Shown here: piece by piece, positions 1 to 9,389 of the stretch
How positions within the stretch are numbered: the first letter of the stretch is position 1
Layout of the letters: each line of letters opens with the position of its first letter
Assembly (NCBI GenBank): GCA_947631505.1
Contig: CANRLR010000001.1
Span: 1-64,000, forward strand
Length of the DNA: 64,000 bases
Origin: an uncultured Lachnospiraceae bacterium
GTDB taxonomy: Bacteria; Bacillota; Clostridia; Lachnospirales; Lachnospiraceae
Reading direction: 5' to 3'
Notes under the pieces: model-generated
Database searches by the model: none
What the model saw: only the letters and a program-made list of their open reading frames with translations
Told to the model about the DNA's origin: nothing
Program-made: the position numbers and the translations under genes

Positions 1-1033
1 CTTCCGGGTGAAACTGTACCGTAAAAATCTTTTTGTTCTTATATTTTAATCCCTCCACCGTCTTGTCATTTACATTCATAAATGCTACTTCTGCCACATC
101 TTTTGGAACAGTTTCCGCTTTTACCATATATCCATGATTTTGGGAAGAAATATATACACGTCCCGTTTCTAAATCCTTTACCGGATGATTTGCCCCCCGG
201 TGTCCATATTTCATTTTTTCTGTATCACAACCATTTGCCAGTGCCATCAGCTGATGTCCAAGACAAATCGCGAATACCGGCACGTCCGACTGATAAATTT
301 TCTTTAATTCTTCAATTATATCTGTGCATTCTTTGGGATCGCCCGGTCCATTCGTCAACATGATTCCATCCGGATTTTCGGCAAGAATGTCCTCTGCTTT
401 TGTTCTTGCCGGAAAAATGGTTACTTCACAACCACGCTTTAGCAGACACCTTGCAATGTTAAATTTAGTCCCTACGTCAAGAATAGCAACCTTCTTTGTA
501 ACCGGAATGTTGCTATCTGTATCGAAATCGCCTGGTTTGTAAGAGATGACTTCTTTTGTTGTCACTTGCTCTACAACACCACGAACGGAATATTCTTTTA
601 TTTTAGAAAGAATGGGTTCCATTTCCACCGGCTCTTCGGTGGTAATCATACCATTCATCGTTCCCTTTTCCCTTAATATTTTAGTCAATGCACGAGTATC
701 AATTCCCTCAATTCCCGGAATATCCTGTTCTGTAAGAAACTCCTGAATACTTTGTTCATTCCGGAAATTACTGCCAAGTCTGGCTAATTCATGAACAATA
801 AAACCATCTGTACTAGAACCTTTTGCCTCCATATCCTGACGACAGATTCCATAATTGCCAATAAGAGGATAGGTCATCACTACAGCCTGTCCTGCATAAC
901 TTGGATCTGTAAGGACTTCCAAATATCCGGTCATCGAAGTATTAAACACAATTTCACTAATTATTTCTTTTGTACTGCCAATACTTTTACCGGTGAAGAT
1001 TGTCCCGTCCTCCAATATAAGGTATGCTTTCAT
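1..1033 (-). CDS. carA: Carbamoyl-phosphate synthase small subunit (partial, 3' end outside window)
   Basis: Glutaminase subunit of carbamoyl-phosphate synthetase; it releases ammonia from glutamine for the large subunit, feeding pyrimidine and arginine synthesis. About 344 codons are visible. The N-terminal domain (MKAYLILEDGTIFTG) is followed by a class I amidotransferase domain with GPGDP, the nucleophile elbow FAICLGHQL (Cys) and, at the window edge, VQFHPE, which carries the catalytic His. The start ATG at 1033 follows GGAGGACAAA. The gene lies 38 bases after the ANTAR regulator on the same strand and probably belongs to the same nitrogen-related transcript. Only the last residues and the stop are missing, cut by the window. 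Confidence 0.95.
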   Translation of the reverse strand, partial: MKAYLILEDGTIFTGKSIGSTKEIISEIVFNTSMTGYLEVLTDPSYAGQAVVMTYPLIGNYGICRQDMEAKGSSTDGFIVHELARLGSNFRNEQSIQEFLTEQDIPGIEGIDTRALTKILREKGTMNGMITTEEPVEMEPILSKIKEYSVRGVVEQVTTKEVISYKPGDFDTDSNIPVTKKVAILDVGTKFNIARCLLKRGCEVTIFPARTKAEDILAENPDGIMLTNGPGDPKECTDIIEELKKIYQSDVPVFAICLGHQLMALANGCDTEKMKYGHRGANHPVKDLETGRVYISSQNHGYMVKAETVPKDVAEVAFMNVNDKTVEGLKYKNKKIFTVQFHPE

Positions 1034-1071
1034 TTTGTCCTCCTTTTGCCCTTTCACAAAGGGACTTACAT

Positions 1072-1617
1072 TTAATCAAATGTCAGAATCATTTCTGCGG
1101 TTTCCACAAGATTATTGCCGCTATCCATACTCAGTTTCTGGATGTACTTATGTGCCTCGCTCTCTGACAGATGATTTCGTTCCATCAAGAGAGCTTTGGC
1201 ATCATCAATTACTTTCTGTTCTTTCTCGGTACGCTTCTTTGCTCTTGGCTTGACCGTTTTTTTTCCGGGACGTTCCAATTCCAACAGCATCGTATCTAAT
1301 GTATTTACCAGTTCATGTGTTTGAACCGGCATTGCCAGACACATAATATCATGAGAGGAACATTCCTGCAGCTTTGCCGGTGACGCCACCAAAAGCATAC
1401 GAAACTCCCGTGGCAGATAACCATACAATTCGCTGTAGTGCATATCAGCAAGACGATATCCACATAGCACAATGCCGCCATCGCTCTCATTGGCGGTAGC
1501 AATTACCGAAGATGCACTGTTACATGCTAGTATATCACTATAACCATTTCGATTCAAAACATTTTTTATTTTTTTTGCATCCTCCAGTTGCGGAAACGCT
1601 ACAATTATTTGCAGAAT
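1072..1617 (-). CDS. ANTAR-domain RNA-binding response regulator with a non-ATG start
   Basis: ANTAR proteins are antiterminators that bind nascent leader RNA. The C-terminal third has the ANTAR helical signature (residues about 130-180, EKEQKVIDDAKALLMERN then SEAHKYIQKLSMD), preceded by a receiver-like domain. A TTG at 1557 would cut off the first strand of that domain. Reading upstream in frame gives QIIVAFPQLEDAKKIKNVL, a typical receiver start. An in-frame TAA lies just before it, and the only codons after a strong AAGGAGG (1626-1632) are ATT (1617, spacing 8) and CTG (1614, spacing 11). I choose ATT. The gene lies between glnA and carA, so a role in nitrogen regulation is likely. The domain call is firm and the start is inferred. 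Confidence 0.85.
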   Translation of the reverse strand: MLQIIVAFPQLEDAKKIKNVLNRNGYSDILACNSASSVIATANESDGGIVLCGYRLADMHYSELYGYLPREFRMLLVASPAKLQECSSHDIMCLAMPVQTHELVNTLDTMLLELERPGKKTVKPRAKKRTEKEQKVIDDAKALLMERNHLSESEAHKYIQKLSMDSGNNLVETAEMILTFD

Positions 1618-1679
1618 AACTTACACCTCCTTGCATGATGTATCTATATACTGTAATACGGCAAAGAAAGTATTTAAAA

Positions 1680-2993
1680 TTAAATTCTGTCAAGATACTT
1701 CTCTACTTCCCAGGCAGTTACCTGTTCACAGAATTCATTCCATTCCTCCTTTTTCAGTTTAATGAATATTTCCGACAATTGCTCTCCATATACCTTTTGT
1801 AAGAACTCATCTTTTTCAAATTCCTGAATCGCCTCCATCAGTGTACGCGGCAAAATATCAAATTCCGCATTAGAAAGGTCTTCAATTTCATCCAGACTCA
1901 CTGGCGGTTCAATTTTATTACGGATTCCCTCCAGTCCGGCAGCTAAACATCCGGCTAACACAAGATAGGGATTGCTTGCTCCGTCCGGGCTGCGTAGAAC
2001 GAGACGCGGGCCGATTGCACCACTGCTTGTAATACGCATAAGCGGGGTACGGTTCTTCCTTGACCAGCTGATATTAACAGGCGCATTATATCCCGGTACC
2101 AGTCGTTTATAGGAATTAATGATAGGATTGTTAATCAACGTCATTCCTTTAATATGTTTCATAATACCACCCATGAAATAATATGCCTCTTTACTTAGTC
2201 CATATTCCTCACTGGCGTCACTGAATACATTTTTCCCCTCTTTGCAGAGGAACATATGAAAGAATAATGCGGAACCTCTCATACCGTATTTCGGTTTTGG
2301 CATGAAAGTTGCATGAAGACCGTGACGTTTTGCCACCGTGCGGACAGCAAGCTTAAATGTCATAAGATTATCAGCCGAATGAAGACAGTCATCAAATTTG
2401 AAATCAATACAATGCTGGGCATTTTCGTTGGAATGATAGGAAGAATCCATTTCAAAGCCCATTTCTGAAAGTGACAATACAATATCACGCCGGGCATTCT
2501 CTCCGGAATCGATCGGTCCAACATCAAAAAATCTTCCCTGCTCCGAAGTTTCTGCTGTCGGTGCACCATCCTCTGCTGTATCAAAAAGAAAAAACTCGGA
2601 TTCCGGGCTCACGTTAAAGGTATAACCTTCTTTGGCCGCTTCTTTTACTACTTCACTTAAAATATAACGGGAATCCGCCATAAAGGGAGTTCCATCCGGG
2701 TTCTGTACATCGCAGATAAACCGTGCCACCCTTCCTCTCTGCGGACGCCATGGAAAAATGGCAAAAGAATCCAGATCCGGTACAAGAACTAATTCGTCTA
2801 CATTAACAGTGTCAAAGCCATTAATTGCCGCTCCATCAAAGGTGCATTGATTATTTAATACAACATCTAATTGTTTGGCAGTTACCGCCATATTTTTCAG
2901 GTTTCCAAAGGTATCCACAAATTGAAGCCGGACAAATTCTACGTCTTCCTCCTCCACCATCTGTATAATATCTTCCTTCGTATAATGTGACAT
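1680..2993 (-). CDS. glnA: Type I glutamine synthetase
   Basis: ATP-dependent synthesis of glutamine from glutamate and ammonia; cytoplasmic dodecamer. The 437 residues match the GSI-alpha length. The N-terminal beta-grasp domain (FVRLQFVDTFGNLKNMAV) is followed by the catalytic domain with NPIINSYKRLVPGYNAP and the nucleotide-binding stretch SGAIGPRLVLRSPDGASNPY. The adenylylation-loop tyrosine segment typical of GSI-beta is not evident, as expected for Firmicutes. The start ATG at 2993 follows AAAGGAG. It lies after gltD, separated by an intrinsic terminator, and before the ANTAR regulator. No separate promoter was recognised in the 86 bases upstream, so read-through of that terminator is possible. 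Confidence 0.97.
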   Translation of the reverse strand: MSHYTKEDIIQMVEEEDVEFVRLQFVDTFGNLKNMAVTAKQLDVVLNNQCTFDGAAINGFDTVNVDELVLVPDLDSFAIFPWRPQRGRVARFICDVQNPDGTPFMADSRYILSEVVKEAAKEGYTFNVSPESEFFLFDTAEDGAPTAETSEQGRFFDVGPIDSGENARRDIVLSLSEMGFEMDSSYHSNENAQHCIDFKFDDCLHSADNLMTFKLAVRTVAKRHGLHATFMPKPKYGMRGSALFFHMFLCKEGKNVFSDASEEYGLSKEAYYFMGGIMKHIKGMTLINNPIINSYKRLVPGYNAPVNISWSRKNRTPLMRITSSGAIGPRLVLRSPDGASNPYLVLAGCLAAGLEGIRNKIEPPVSLDEIEDLSNAEFDILPRTLMEAIQEFEKDEFLQKVYGEQLSEIFIKLKKEEWNEFCEQVTAWEVEKYLDRI

Positions 2994-3030
2994 ACATACT
3001 CCTTTCCATGCAAACGCACTTTGTTTTTTT

Positions 3031-3063
3031 CAAAAACCGACGGTGTAATTTTTACACCGCCGG
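3031..3063 (-). terminator. Intrinsic terminator between gltD and glnA
   Basis: On the minus strand a 12-bp stem (one G-T wobble, 3037-3048 with 3052-3063) with a 3-base loop is followed by TTTTTG. It sits immediately after the gltD stop and before glnA, so it either ends gltBD transcripts or lets a fraction through to glnA. Confidence 0.85.
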
Positions 3064-3079
3064 AATCATAACAAATCAA

Positions 3080-4561
3080 TTAGTTGAGGTTCGTATACCC
3101 CATCAGATCTTCATCCACTGCTTTGGCAACTTCTCTTCCCTCCCGGATTGCCCATACAACAAGGGACTGACCACGGTGCATATCTCCTGCAGTAAAAATT
3201 CCTTCTTCGCTGGTAGCATAACTTCCTGCTTTTGTCTTTACATTAGTTCGTTCTGTCAAAGCAACGCCAAAATCTTTTGTTACATATTCTTCGGCACCTA
3301 AAAATCCAGCTGCAATAAATACATAATCGACATCCAGTACATATTCACTGCCTGATATCTCACTCATATTCATACGGCCCGTCTTTTCATCCCTGACCCA
3401 GTTCAACTTAATCCCTTTCACCTGCTTTAAGTTCCCTTTGTCATCTGCAATAAATTCCTTTACCGTCGTCTCATAAATTCGCGGATCATTACCAAATACA
3501 GCAATTGCTTCCTGCTGGCCATAATCGGTCTTCAAAATCTTTGGCCATTCCGGCCATGGATTATCAAACGTTCTGTCTTCCGGTGGTTTTGGCATCATTT
3601 CTAACTGTACAACACTTTTTGCCCCTTGTCGGATCGAAGAGCCAACACAATCATTCCCGGTATCTCCACCACCAATTACCAGTACATTCTTTCCCTTTGT
3701 GTCAATATAATCCTGATACTCAGGATTTCTCAAATGCTTTGTTACCCGCTTCAAGTAATCTACTGCAAAGTAAATTCCTTTTGCTTCCCGTCCGGGTGCC
3801 GGAATGTCTCTTGGATGGGATGCTCCACAGGCAAGAATGACCCGGTCAAATTCCTGCTTTAATTGTTCTGCTTTAATGTCAGCCCCGACATTTATTCCTG
3901 TTCTGAAAACAATACCTTCTGCTTCCATTACTTTAATTTTACGTTCAATTACTGATTTGTCAAGCTTCATATTCGGAATACCATACATTAATAGTCCTCC
4001 CGGATAATCTTCCCGTTCAAATACTGTAACACTGTGTCCACGTTTGTTCAGCTGGTCCGCAGCCGCCAGACCGGATGGACCGGAACCGACAACGGCAACT
4101 TTTTTACCCGTACGCACTTTCGGCGGTTCTGGCTCCATCAAACCATGCTGATAACCATATTCAATAATAGCATTTTCATTCTCTTTAATTGTTACCGGTG
4201 TGTCATTTAGACCACAAGTACAGGCAGCTTCACAAGGCGCCGGACAGACACGGGACGTAAATTCAGGAAAATTATTTGTCTTTAATAATCGCCCCAGTGC
4301 CATTTCATAATTTCCATGATACAGTAAATCATTCCATTCCGGACACAGGTTATTGAGTGGACATCCGCTTGCCATGCCGCCAATCATCATACCCGACTGA
4401 CAAAACGGAACACCACAGTCCATACAACGAGCGGCCTGTACTTTACGTTCCTCTTCCTCCATCGGTACATGAAACTCATCAAAATTTTTAATGCGCTCTA
4501 AAGGCTTAATTTCTGTATTACCCTGTCTTCTATATTCTAAAAAACCAGTTGATTTACCCAT
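3080..4561 (-). CDS. gltD: Glutamate synthase small subunit, NADPH-dependent
   Basis: Passes electrons from NADPH through FAD and Fe-S clusters to GltB. 493 residues. The N-terminal cysteine clusters (CMDCGVPFC, GCPLNNLC, CPAPCEAACTCG) bind [4Fe-4S]. The FAD Rossmann motif VAVVGSGPSGLAAADQL is near residue 150 and the NADPH-site VLVIGGGDTGNDCVG near residue 290. The chosen ATG at 4561 (MGKSTGFLEYRRQ) lies one base after the gltB stop and uses AAAGGATG inside gltB, so translation is probably coupled. An upstream in-frame ATG at 4612 would add 17 unconserved residues overlapping gltB. Confidence 0.96.
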   Translation of the reverse strand: MGKSTGFLEYRRQGNTEIKPLERIKNFDEFHVPMEEEERKVQAARCMDCGVPFCQSGMMIGGMASGCPLNNLCPEWNDLLYHGNYEMALGRLLKTNNFPEFTSRVCPAPCEAACTCGLNDTPVTIKENENAIIEYGYQHGLMEPEPPKVRTGKKVAVVGSGPSGLAAADQLNKRGHSVTVFEREDYPGGLLMYGIPNMKLDKSVIERKIKVMEAEGIVFRTGINVGADIKAEQLKQEFDRVILACGASHPRDIPAPGREAKGIYFAVDYLKRVTKHLRNPEYQDYIDTKGKNVLVIGGGDTGNDCVGSSIRQGAKSVVQLEMMPKPPEDRTFDNPWPEWPKILKTDYGQQEAIAVFGNDPRIYETTVKEFIADDKGNLKQVKGIKLNWVRDEKTGRMNMSEISGSEYVLDVDYVFIAAGFLGAEEYVTKDFGVALTERTNVKTKAGSYATSEEGIFTAGDMHRGQSLVVWAIREGREVAKAVDEDLMGYTNLN

Positions 4562-4562
4562 A

Positions 4563-7500
4563 TTAATCATCCTTTCTGCTCTGGTAAAATGCTTCAATCT
4601 GTGCCTGTTCATTGCTCATTCCCTTTTCCTCCATCTGAGCAATTCTCTGCAGCATTGCCTGATAATCATGAGGAATAATTTTCTTGAACTTCGGCAGATA
4701 TTCGCTGAAGTTATTTAAGATTTGCTTACCACGGTCGGAATCTGTCGCTTCGACATGGGCAGCGATCATTTCCTTTAGCTGCATAACGTCATATTTATCC
4801 GATACCGAATTTGAGGATACCAGTTCTTTATTTAACTTTAAATATAAATCACTGTTTTCATCCAGTACATAAGCAATACCGCCGCTCATACCAGCAGCAA
4901 AGTTTTTACCAGTCAGGCCAAGGACAACAACACATCCGCCTGTCATGTATTCACAGCCGTGGTCACCAACACCTTCTACTACCGCATTGGCACCGGAGTT
5001 ACGAACACAGAAACGTTCTCCTGCAACACCATTAATATAAGCTTCCCCACTTGTAGCACCGTAAAGTGCCACATTTCCGATAATAATGTTATCTTCTGCT
5101 GTATACTGGACATTTTTTGGCGGATATACAATTAATTTTCCACCGGAAAGTCCCTTTCCAAAGTAATCGTTACTATCTCCTTCCAGTTTCAACGTAAGTC
5201 CGCTCGGAATAAAAGCACCAAAGCTCTGTCCACCGCTGCCGGTACATTCTACGGTAAAGGTATCCTTTTCCACATGGTCACCTAATTTTCTGGTAATTTC
5301 TGAACCGAGAATGGTTCCCAGTGCACGGTCAATATTCGTTACTCTGGCACGAATCTTTGTTTTTTCTCCCGTCTCCAGAGCCGTCTTAAATTTCTTTAAA
5401 AATACTCTTTCATCAATGGTTTTATTTAATTGAAAGTCATAAGCATCTTTTTCATGAAAAATACGTTTTTTGTCATTTGCAAATGGATTGTCAATAATTG
5501 GGGACAAGTCCAGTTTTTTCGTTCTCTCATCCTCTGCAATTTCATCTCTTATTTTCAATAAATCGGTACGTCCAATCAATTCATCCAGTTTCTTAAAGCC
5601 GAGTTTTGCCATGAGTTCACGCACCTCTTCTGCGATAAAACGCATGAAATTCTCAACATATTCCGGTTTTCCGGCAAAACGTTTCCGCAATTCCGGATTC
5701 TGTGTGGCAACACCTACCGGACAGGTATCTAAATTACATACCCGCATCATAACACATCCCATTGTTACCAGTGGTGCGGTAGCAAATCCATACTCCTCCG
5801 CACCGAGCAGAGCTGCTACTACGACATCCCGTCCAGTCATTAATTTACCGTCCGTTTCAATGACAACCTTAGAACGAAGTCCATTCATCAACAAAGTCTG
5901 ATGCGTTTCTGCCAATCCTAACTCCCAGGGAAGACCTGCATTATGAATCGAACTGGACGGTGCAGCACCGGTACCGCCGTCATACCCGGAAATAAGAATA
6001 ACACCGGCTCCTGCTTTGGCAACACCAGCTGCCACCGTGCCGACTCCTGCTTCGGACACCAGCTTAACAGAAATTCTTGCCGCCGTATTTGCACTCTTTA
6101 AGTCATATATTAACTGTGCCAAATCCTCAATGGAATAAATATCATGATGAGGCGGCGGTGAAATTAACGATACACCCGGTGTGGAAAGTCTGGTTTTTGC
6201 AATCCATGGATACACTTTACCTCCCGGCAGGTGTCCCCCCTCCCCGGGTTTTGCCCCCTGTGCCATCTTGATCTGTATTTCTTTTGCACTAACGAGATAA
6301 TGACTGGTCACACCAAAACGTCCGGAAGCTACCTGTTTAATCGCAGAACAGCGGTTCAAGCCGTCTTTACCCACGGTCAGACGTTCCAAGCTCTCTCCGC
6401 CTTCACCGGAATTTGATTTTCCGTGAAGACGGTTCATGGCAATTGCCAATGTTTCATGAGCTTCCTGCGAAATGGAGCCATAGGACATAGCACCTGTTTT
6501 AAATCGCTGTACAATACTGTCCACACTCTCTACCTGAGAGAGAGGAATCCCCTTTTTCGGAAACCTGAACCCTAACAGATTGCGCAGATTCATAAAACGG
6601 TCTTCTTTATCGATTTCCTTTGAGTATTGTTTAAATAATTTGTAATCACCAAGTTTTGTTGCCTGCTGCAAAAGATGAATCGTTTTCGGATTATATAAAT
6701 GCTCTTCTTTTCCGCTTCTTGACTTATGCATCCCCACACTGTCCAGTGTCGTATCATGACCAAGTTCCAATGGATCAAAGGCTTTCGTATGAAGCTCTTC
6801 CACCTGCTTTTCGATATCTTTCATCGTAATTCCGCCAATTCGGGAAACGGTATCGGTAAAGTAAGTATTGGTCACCTCTTTCGAAATACCAATTGCCTCA
6901 AATATTTTAGAGCCCTGATAGGACTGTATTGTGGAAATTCCCATTTTGGATGCGATTTTTACAATTCCATGTAAAATAGCAGCATTGTAATCATCCACGG
7001 CAGCATAATAATCTTTCTCTAACATACCCGCATCAATTAACCGCTGAATCGTATCCAGTGCCAGATACGGGTTTACTGCACAGGCACCGTAACCAAGCAG
7101 CGTAGCAAAATGATGAACCTCTCTTGGCTCGGCACTCTCCAAAATCATGGCTACTCTTGTTCTCTTTTTCGTCCGAACCAAGTGCTGCTGCATTGCTGAT
7201 ACAGCTAATAATGACGGAATTGCCACATGATTTTCATCCACTCCACGGTCAGAAAGAATCAGCACATTCACACCGTCCTTATAAGCACGGTCTGCTTCGA
7301 GATACATCCGGTCAATTGCTTTTTCCAAAGAAGTATTTTTGTAATAGGTAATCGGAATTACACCAACCTTGAAGCCCTCAATTTTCATATTCTTAATTTT
7401 CAATAAATCCGTGTCGGTTAAAATTGGATTTTTTATACGAAGAACACGGCAGTTTTCCGGCTCCTCATGAAGAAGGTTTCCATCTTCTCCAATATAGGTG

Positions 7501-9122
7501 GAGGTTGCCGTAACAACTTCTTCCCGAATGGCATCAATCGGTGGGTTCGTGACCTGTGCAAAACGCTGTCTAAAGTAATTAAATAATGGCTGTGGCTGCT
7601 CACTCAGCATCGGAAGCGGTGTATCATGCCCCATGGCAGCAATCGGTTCTCCGCCATTCTTTGCCATTGGCAAAATGGAATTCTTCACTTCCTCATAAGT
7701 ATAGCCAAATGCTTTCTGCAGCAGCCTGCGTTCCTCATCGGAATAGTGCTCCACCCTCTTATTCGGAATATGCAGATCTTTCAATTCTACCAGATTATTG
7801 TCCAGCCATTCACCATAGGGACGGCGGGAAGCATATTTCTCTTTTAAATCATTGTCGTCCACCAGCTCGCCTTTCACGGTATCTACCAAAAGCATTTTTC
7901 CCGGACGGAGGCGGTCTTTTTTTATAACATGCTCCTCACTAATCGGCATTACACCTACCTCAGAGGATAAAATCAACTGGTCATCATCCGTAATATAATA
8001 ACGAGATGGGCGGAGTCCATTTCGGTCAAGGACAGCACCTACCATATCACCATCACTGAACAAAATAGATGCCGGACCGTCCCATGGCTCCATCATCGTG
8101 GCATAATACTGATAAAAGTCCTTTTTCGCCTGACTGATATACCGGTTATTTGCCCATGGCTCCGGTATGGTGATCATAACCGCCAAGGGAAGCTCCATTC
8201 CACTCATAACAAGAAACTCCAGCGTATTATCTAACATGGCAGAATCGGAACCGCTGGCATTGACTACCGGAAGAACTTTATGCAGTTCTCCCTTTAATTG
8301 TTCGGATTCCATTGTCTCTTCTCTAGCAAGCATTTTATCTGCATTGCCAATAATTGTATTAATTTCACCATTGTGAACAATAAAGCGGTTCGGATGTGCC
8401 CGCTGCCAGCTTGGCTGTGTATTCGTAGAAAAACGGGAATGCACAATGGCAATCGCCGATTCATAATCCACATCCTGCAGATCATCAAAAAACAAACGAA
8501 GCTGGGCAACCAAGAACATTCCTTTATATACAATCGTCCGGGAGGATAAGGATACCACATACGTGTTTTCATTGGATTGCTCAAACACACGTCGGGCAAT
8601 ATATAATTTCCGGTCAAAATCCAGCCCTTTTTCGACATTTTTCGGCTTTTTAATAAAACACTGCATAATGTAAGGCATACATTCTACCGCACGTTTTCCA
8701 AGAATATCCGGTGCAATCGGAACCTCACGCCATGCCAGAAATTCAAGTCCCTCTTTGTCTAAAATGGTCTCGAACATTTTCTTTGCCTGATTTCTCATTA
8801 ATTCATCCTGCGGAAAGAAAAACATTCCGACACCATATTCACGCTCTTCTCCGATTTCTACTCCCATATTTTTTGCTATCTTGCTAAAAAATTTATGGGA
8901 AATCTGCAAGAGAATACCTACACCGTCCCCGGTCTTTCCCTCTCCGTCTTTTCCGGCACGATGCTCCAGATTGGCAACAATTTCCAAAGCATTCTTTACG
9001 GTATCATGGGTTTTCCTTCCCTTAATATTAACAACCGCACCAATACCGCAGTTATCATGTTCAAAACTCGGATGATATAAACCAATCGGTTCTCTCTTAC
9101 ACTCTTCAACATATTGACTCAT
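4563..9122 (-). CDS. gltB: Glutamate synthase large subunit
   Basis: Makes two glutamates from glutamine and 2-oxoglutarate. 1519 residues, the full family length. A propeptide of about 24 residues precedes Cys25 (HDNCGIGAV), the N-terminal nucleophile of the class II amidotransferase domain; cleavage there is expected. Central and FMN-binding domains follow (GEGGESLERL, KPGEGGHLPGGKV, GYDGGTGAAPSSS). The cysteine set in CVMMRVCNLDTCPVG binds the 3Fe-4S cluster, and a GXGXG beta-helix is C-terminal. The start follows GAAGGAGGAAGATTC. The leader upstream is unusual: see the promoter at 9308-9336 and the hairpins at 9249-9294 and 9165-9191. Confidence 0.97.
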   Translation of the reverse strand: MSQYVEECKREPIGLYHPSFEHDNCGIGAVVNIKGRKTHDTVKNALEIVANLEHRAGKDGEGKTGDGVGILLQISHKFFSKIAKNMGVEIGEEREYGVGMFFFPQDELMRNQAKKMFETILDKEGLEFLAWREVPIAPDILGKRAVECMPYIMQCFIKKPKNVEKGLDFDRKLYIARRVFEQSNENTYVVSLSSRTIVYKGMFLVAQLRLFFDDLQDVDYESAIAIVHSRFSTNTQPSWQRAHPNRFIVHNGEINTIIGNADKMLAREETMESEQLKGELHKVLPVVNASGSDSAMLDNTLEFLVMSGMELPLAVMITIPEPWANNRYISQAKKDFYQYYATMMEPWDGPASILFSDGDMVGAVLDRNGLRPSRYYITDDDQLILSSEVGVMPISEEHVIKKDRLRPGKMLLVDTVKGELVDDNDLKEKYASRRPYGEWLDNNLVELKDLHIPNKRVEHYSDEERRLLQKAFGYTYEEVKNSILPMAKNGGEPIAAMGHDTPLPMLSEQPQPLFNYFRQRFAQVTNPPIDAIREEVVTATSTYIGEDGNLLHEEPENCRVLRIKNPILTDTDLLKIKNMKIEGFKVGVIPITYYKNTSLEKAIDRMYLEADRAYKDGVNVLILSDRGVDENHVAIPSLLAVSAMQQHLVRTKKRTRVAMILESAEPREVHHFATLLGYGACAVNPYLALDTIQRLIDAGMLEKDYYAAVDDYNAAILHGIVKIASKMGISTIQSYQGSKIFEAIGISKEVTNTYFTDTVSRIGGITMKDIEKQVEELHTKAFDPLELGHDTTLDSVGMHKSRSGKEEHLYNPKTIHLLQQATKLGDYKLFKQYSKEIDKEDRFMNLRNLLGFRFPKKGIPLSQVESVDSIVQRFKTGAMSYGSISQEAHETLAIAMNRLHGKSNSGEGGESLERLTVGKDGLNRCSAIKQVASGRFGVTSHYLVSAKEIQIKMAQGAKPGEGGHLPGGKVYPWIAKTRLSTPGVSLISPPPHHDIYSIEDLAQLIYDLKSANTAARISVKLVSEAGVGTVAAGVAKAGAGVILISGYDGGTGAAPSSSIHNAGLPWELGLAETHQTLLMNGLRSKVVIETDGKLMTGRDVVVAALLGAEEYGFATAPLVTMGCVMMRVCNLDTCPVGVATQNPELRKRFAGKPEYVENFMRFIAEEVRELMAKLGFKKLDELIGRTDLLKIRDEIAEDERTKKLDLSPIIDNPFANDKKRIFHEKDAYDFQLNKTIDERVFLKKFKTALETGEKTKIRARVTNIDRALGTILGSEITRKLGDHVEKDTFTVECTGSGGQSFGAFIPSGLTLKLEGDSNDYFGKGLSGGKLIVYPPKNVQYTAEDNIIIGNVALYGATSGEAYINGVAGERFCVRNSGANAVVEGVGDHGCEYMTGGCVVVLGLTGKNFAAGMSGGIAYVLDENSDLYLKLNKELVSSNSVSDKYDVMQLKEMIAAHVEATDSDRGKQILNNFSEYLPKFKKIIPHDYQAMLQRIAQMEEKGMSNEQAQIEAFYQSRKDD

Positions 9123-9164
9123 GAATCTTCCTCCTTCAACGTAGCTGTCTCTCTATTTCCACAC

Positions 9165-9244
9165 AAAAAAGCGTCGTGAAAGGCCGACGCTCCTGAAGTT
9201 TTCCTGTGGCAAACTTCGCTCCGCAAATGCCGGACTTTCCTATA
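9165..9244 (-). repeat. Dispersed structured repeat, copy 1, ending in a terminator
   Basis: Read on the minus strand this 80-base block starts TATAGGAAAGTCCGGCATTT, forms a GAAGTTT/AAACTTC hairpin, then an AGCGTCG/CGACGCT stem (9170-9191) followed by six T. It matches the plus-strand block at 49560-49640 almost base for base. One difference is compensatory: a G-C pair in the first hairpin here is A-T in the other copy. It lies inside the presumed gltB leader, 43 bases before the start codon. Confidence 0.75.
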
Positions 9245-9248
9245 CAAC

Positions 9249-9294
9249 AAAAAAAAGACGCCAAAAAACGCAGTTCCACTGCATTTTTGACGTC
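9249..9294 (-). terminator. Strong intrinsic terminator, also the first hairpin of the gltB leader
   Basis: Minus strand: GACGTCAAAAATGCAGT, loop GGA, then the complementary arm ending GGCGTC and eight T. The stem is about 17 bp. It lies after the lipoprotein gene that ends at 9390, but it also begins about 7 bases after the predicted start of the 9308-9336 promoter, so it could act as an attenuator for gltB. Confidence 0.85.
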
Positions 9295-9307
9295 TTTGTC
9301 TTATGAC

Positions 9308-9336
9308 ATTATATAACAGGATGTTATAAATAGCAA
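9308..9336 (-). promoter_or_regulatory. gltB promoter with a dyad in the spacer
   Basis: Minus strand TTGCTA (9331-9336), 17 bases, TATAAT (9308-9313). The perfect dyad TATAACA-TCC-TGTTATA (9312-9328) fills the spacer and touches the -10. TGTTA-N7-TCATA downstream resembles the GlnR/TnrA consensus TGTNA-N7-TNACA with one mismatch. Expected transcript start is near 9301. Confidence 0.65.
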
Positions 9337-9389
9337 GTATTTTTTTACCAATGCTGCATCAGTACTGATATAAACTATTCTGATTTCTT

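Noticed and set aside
1034-1071. Terminator between the ANTAR gene and carA
   Set aside because: CCCTTT/AAAGGG can pair, but there is no T-tract and the carA ribosome binding site follows at once.
9165-9294. ANTAR-type double hexaloop RNA target before gltB
   Set aside because: No pair of six-base loops with A at position 1 and G at position 4 was found; loops here are 3, 8 and 9 bases.
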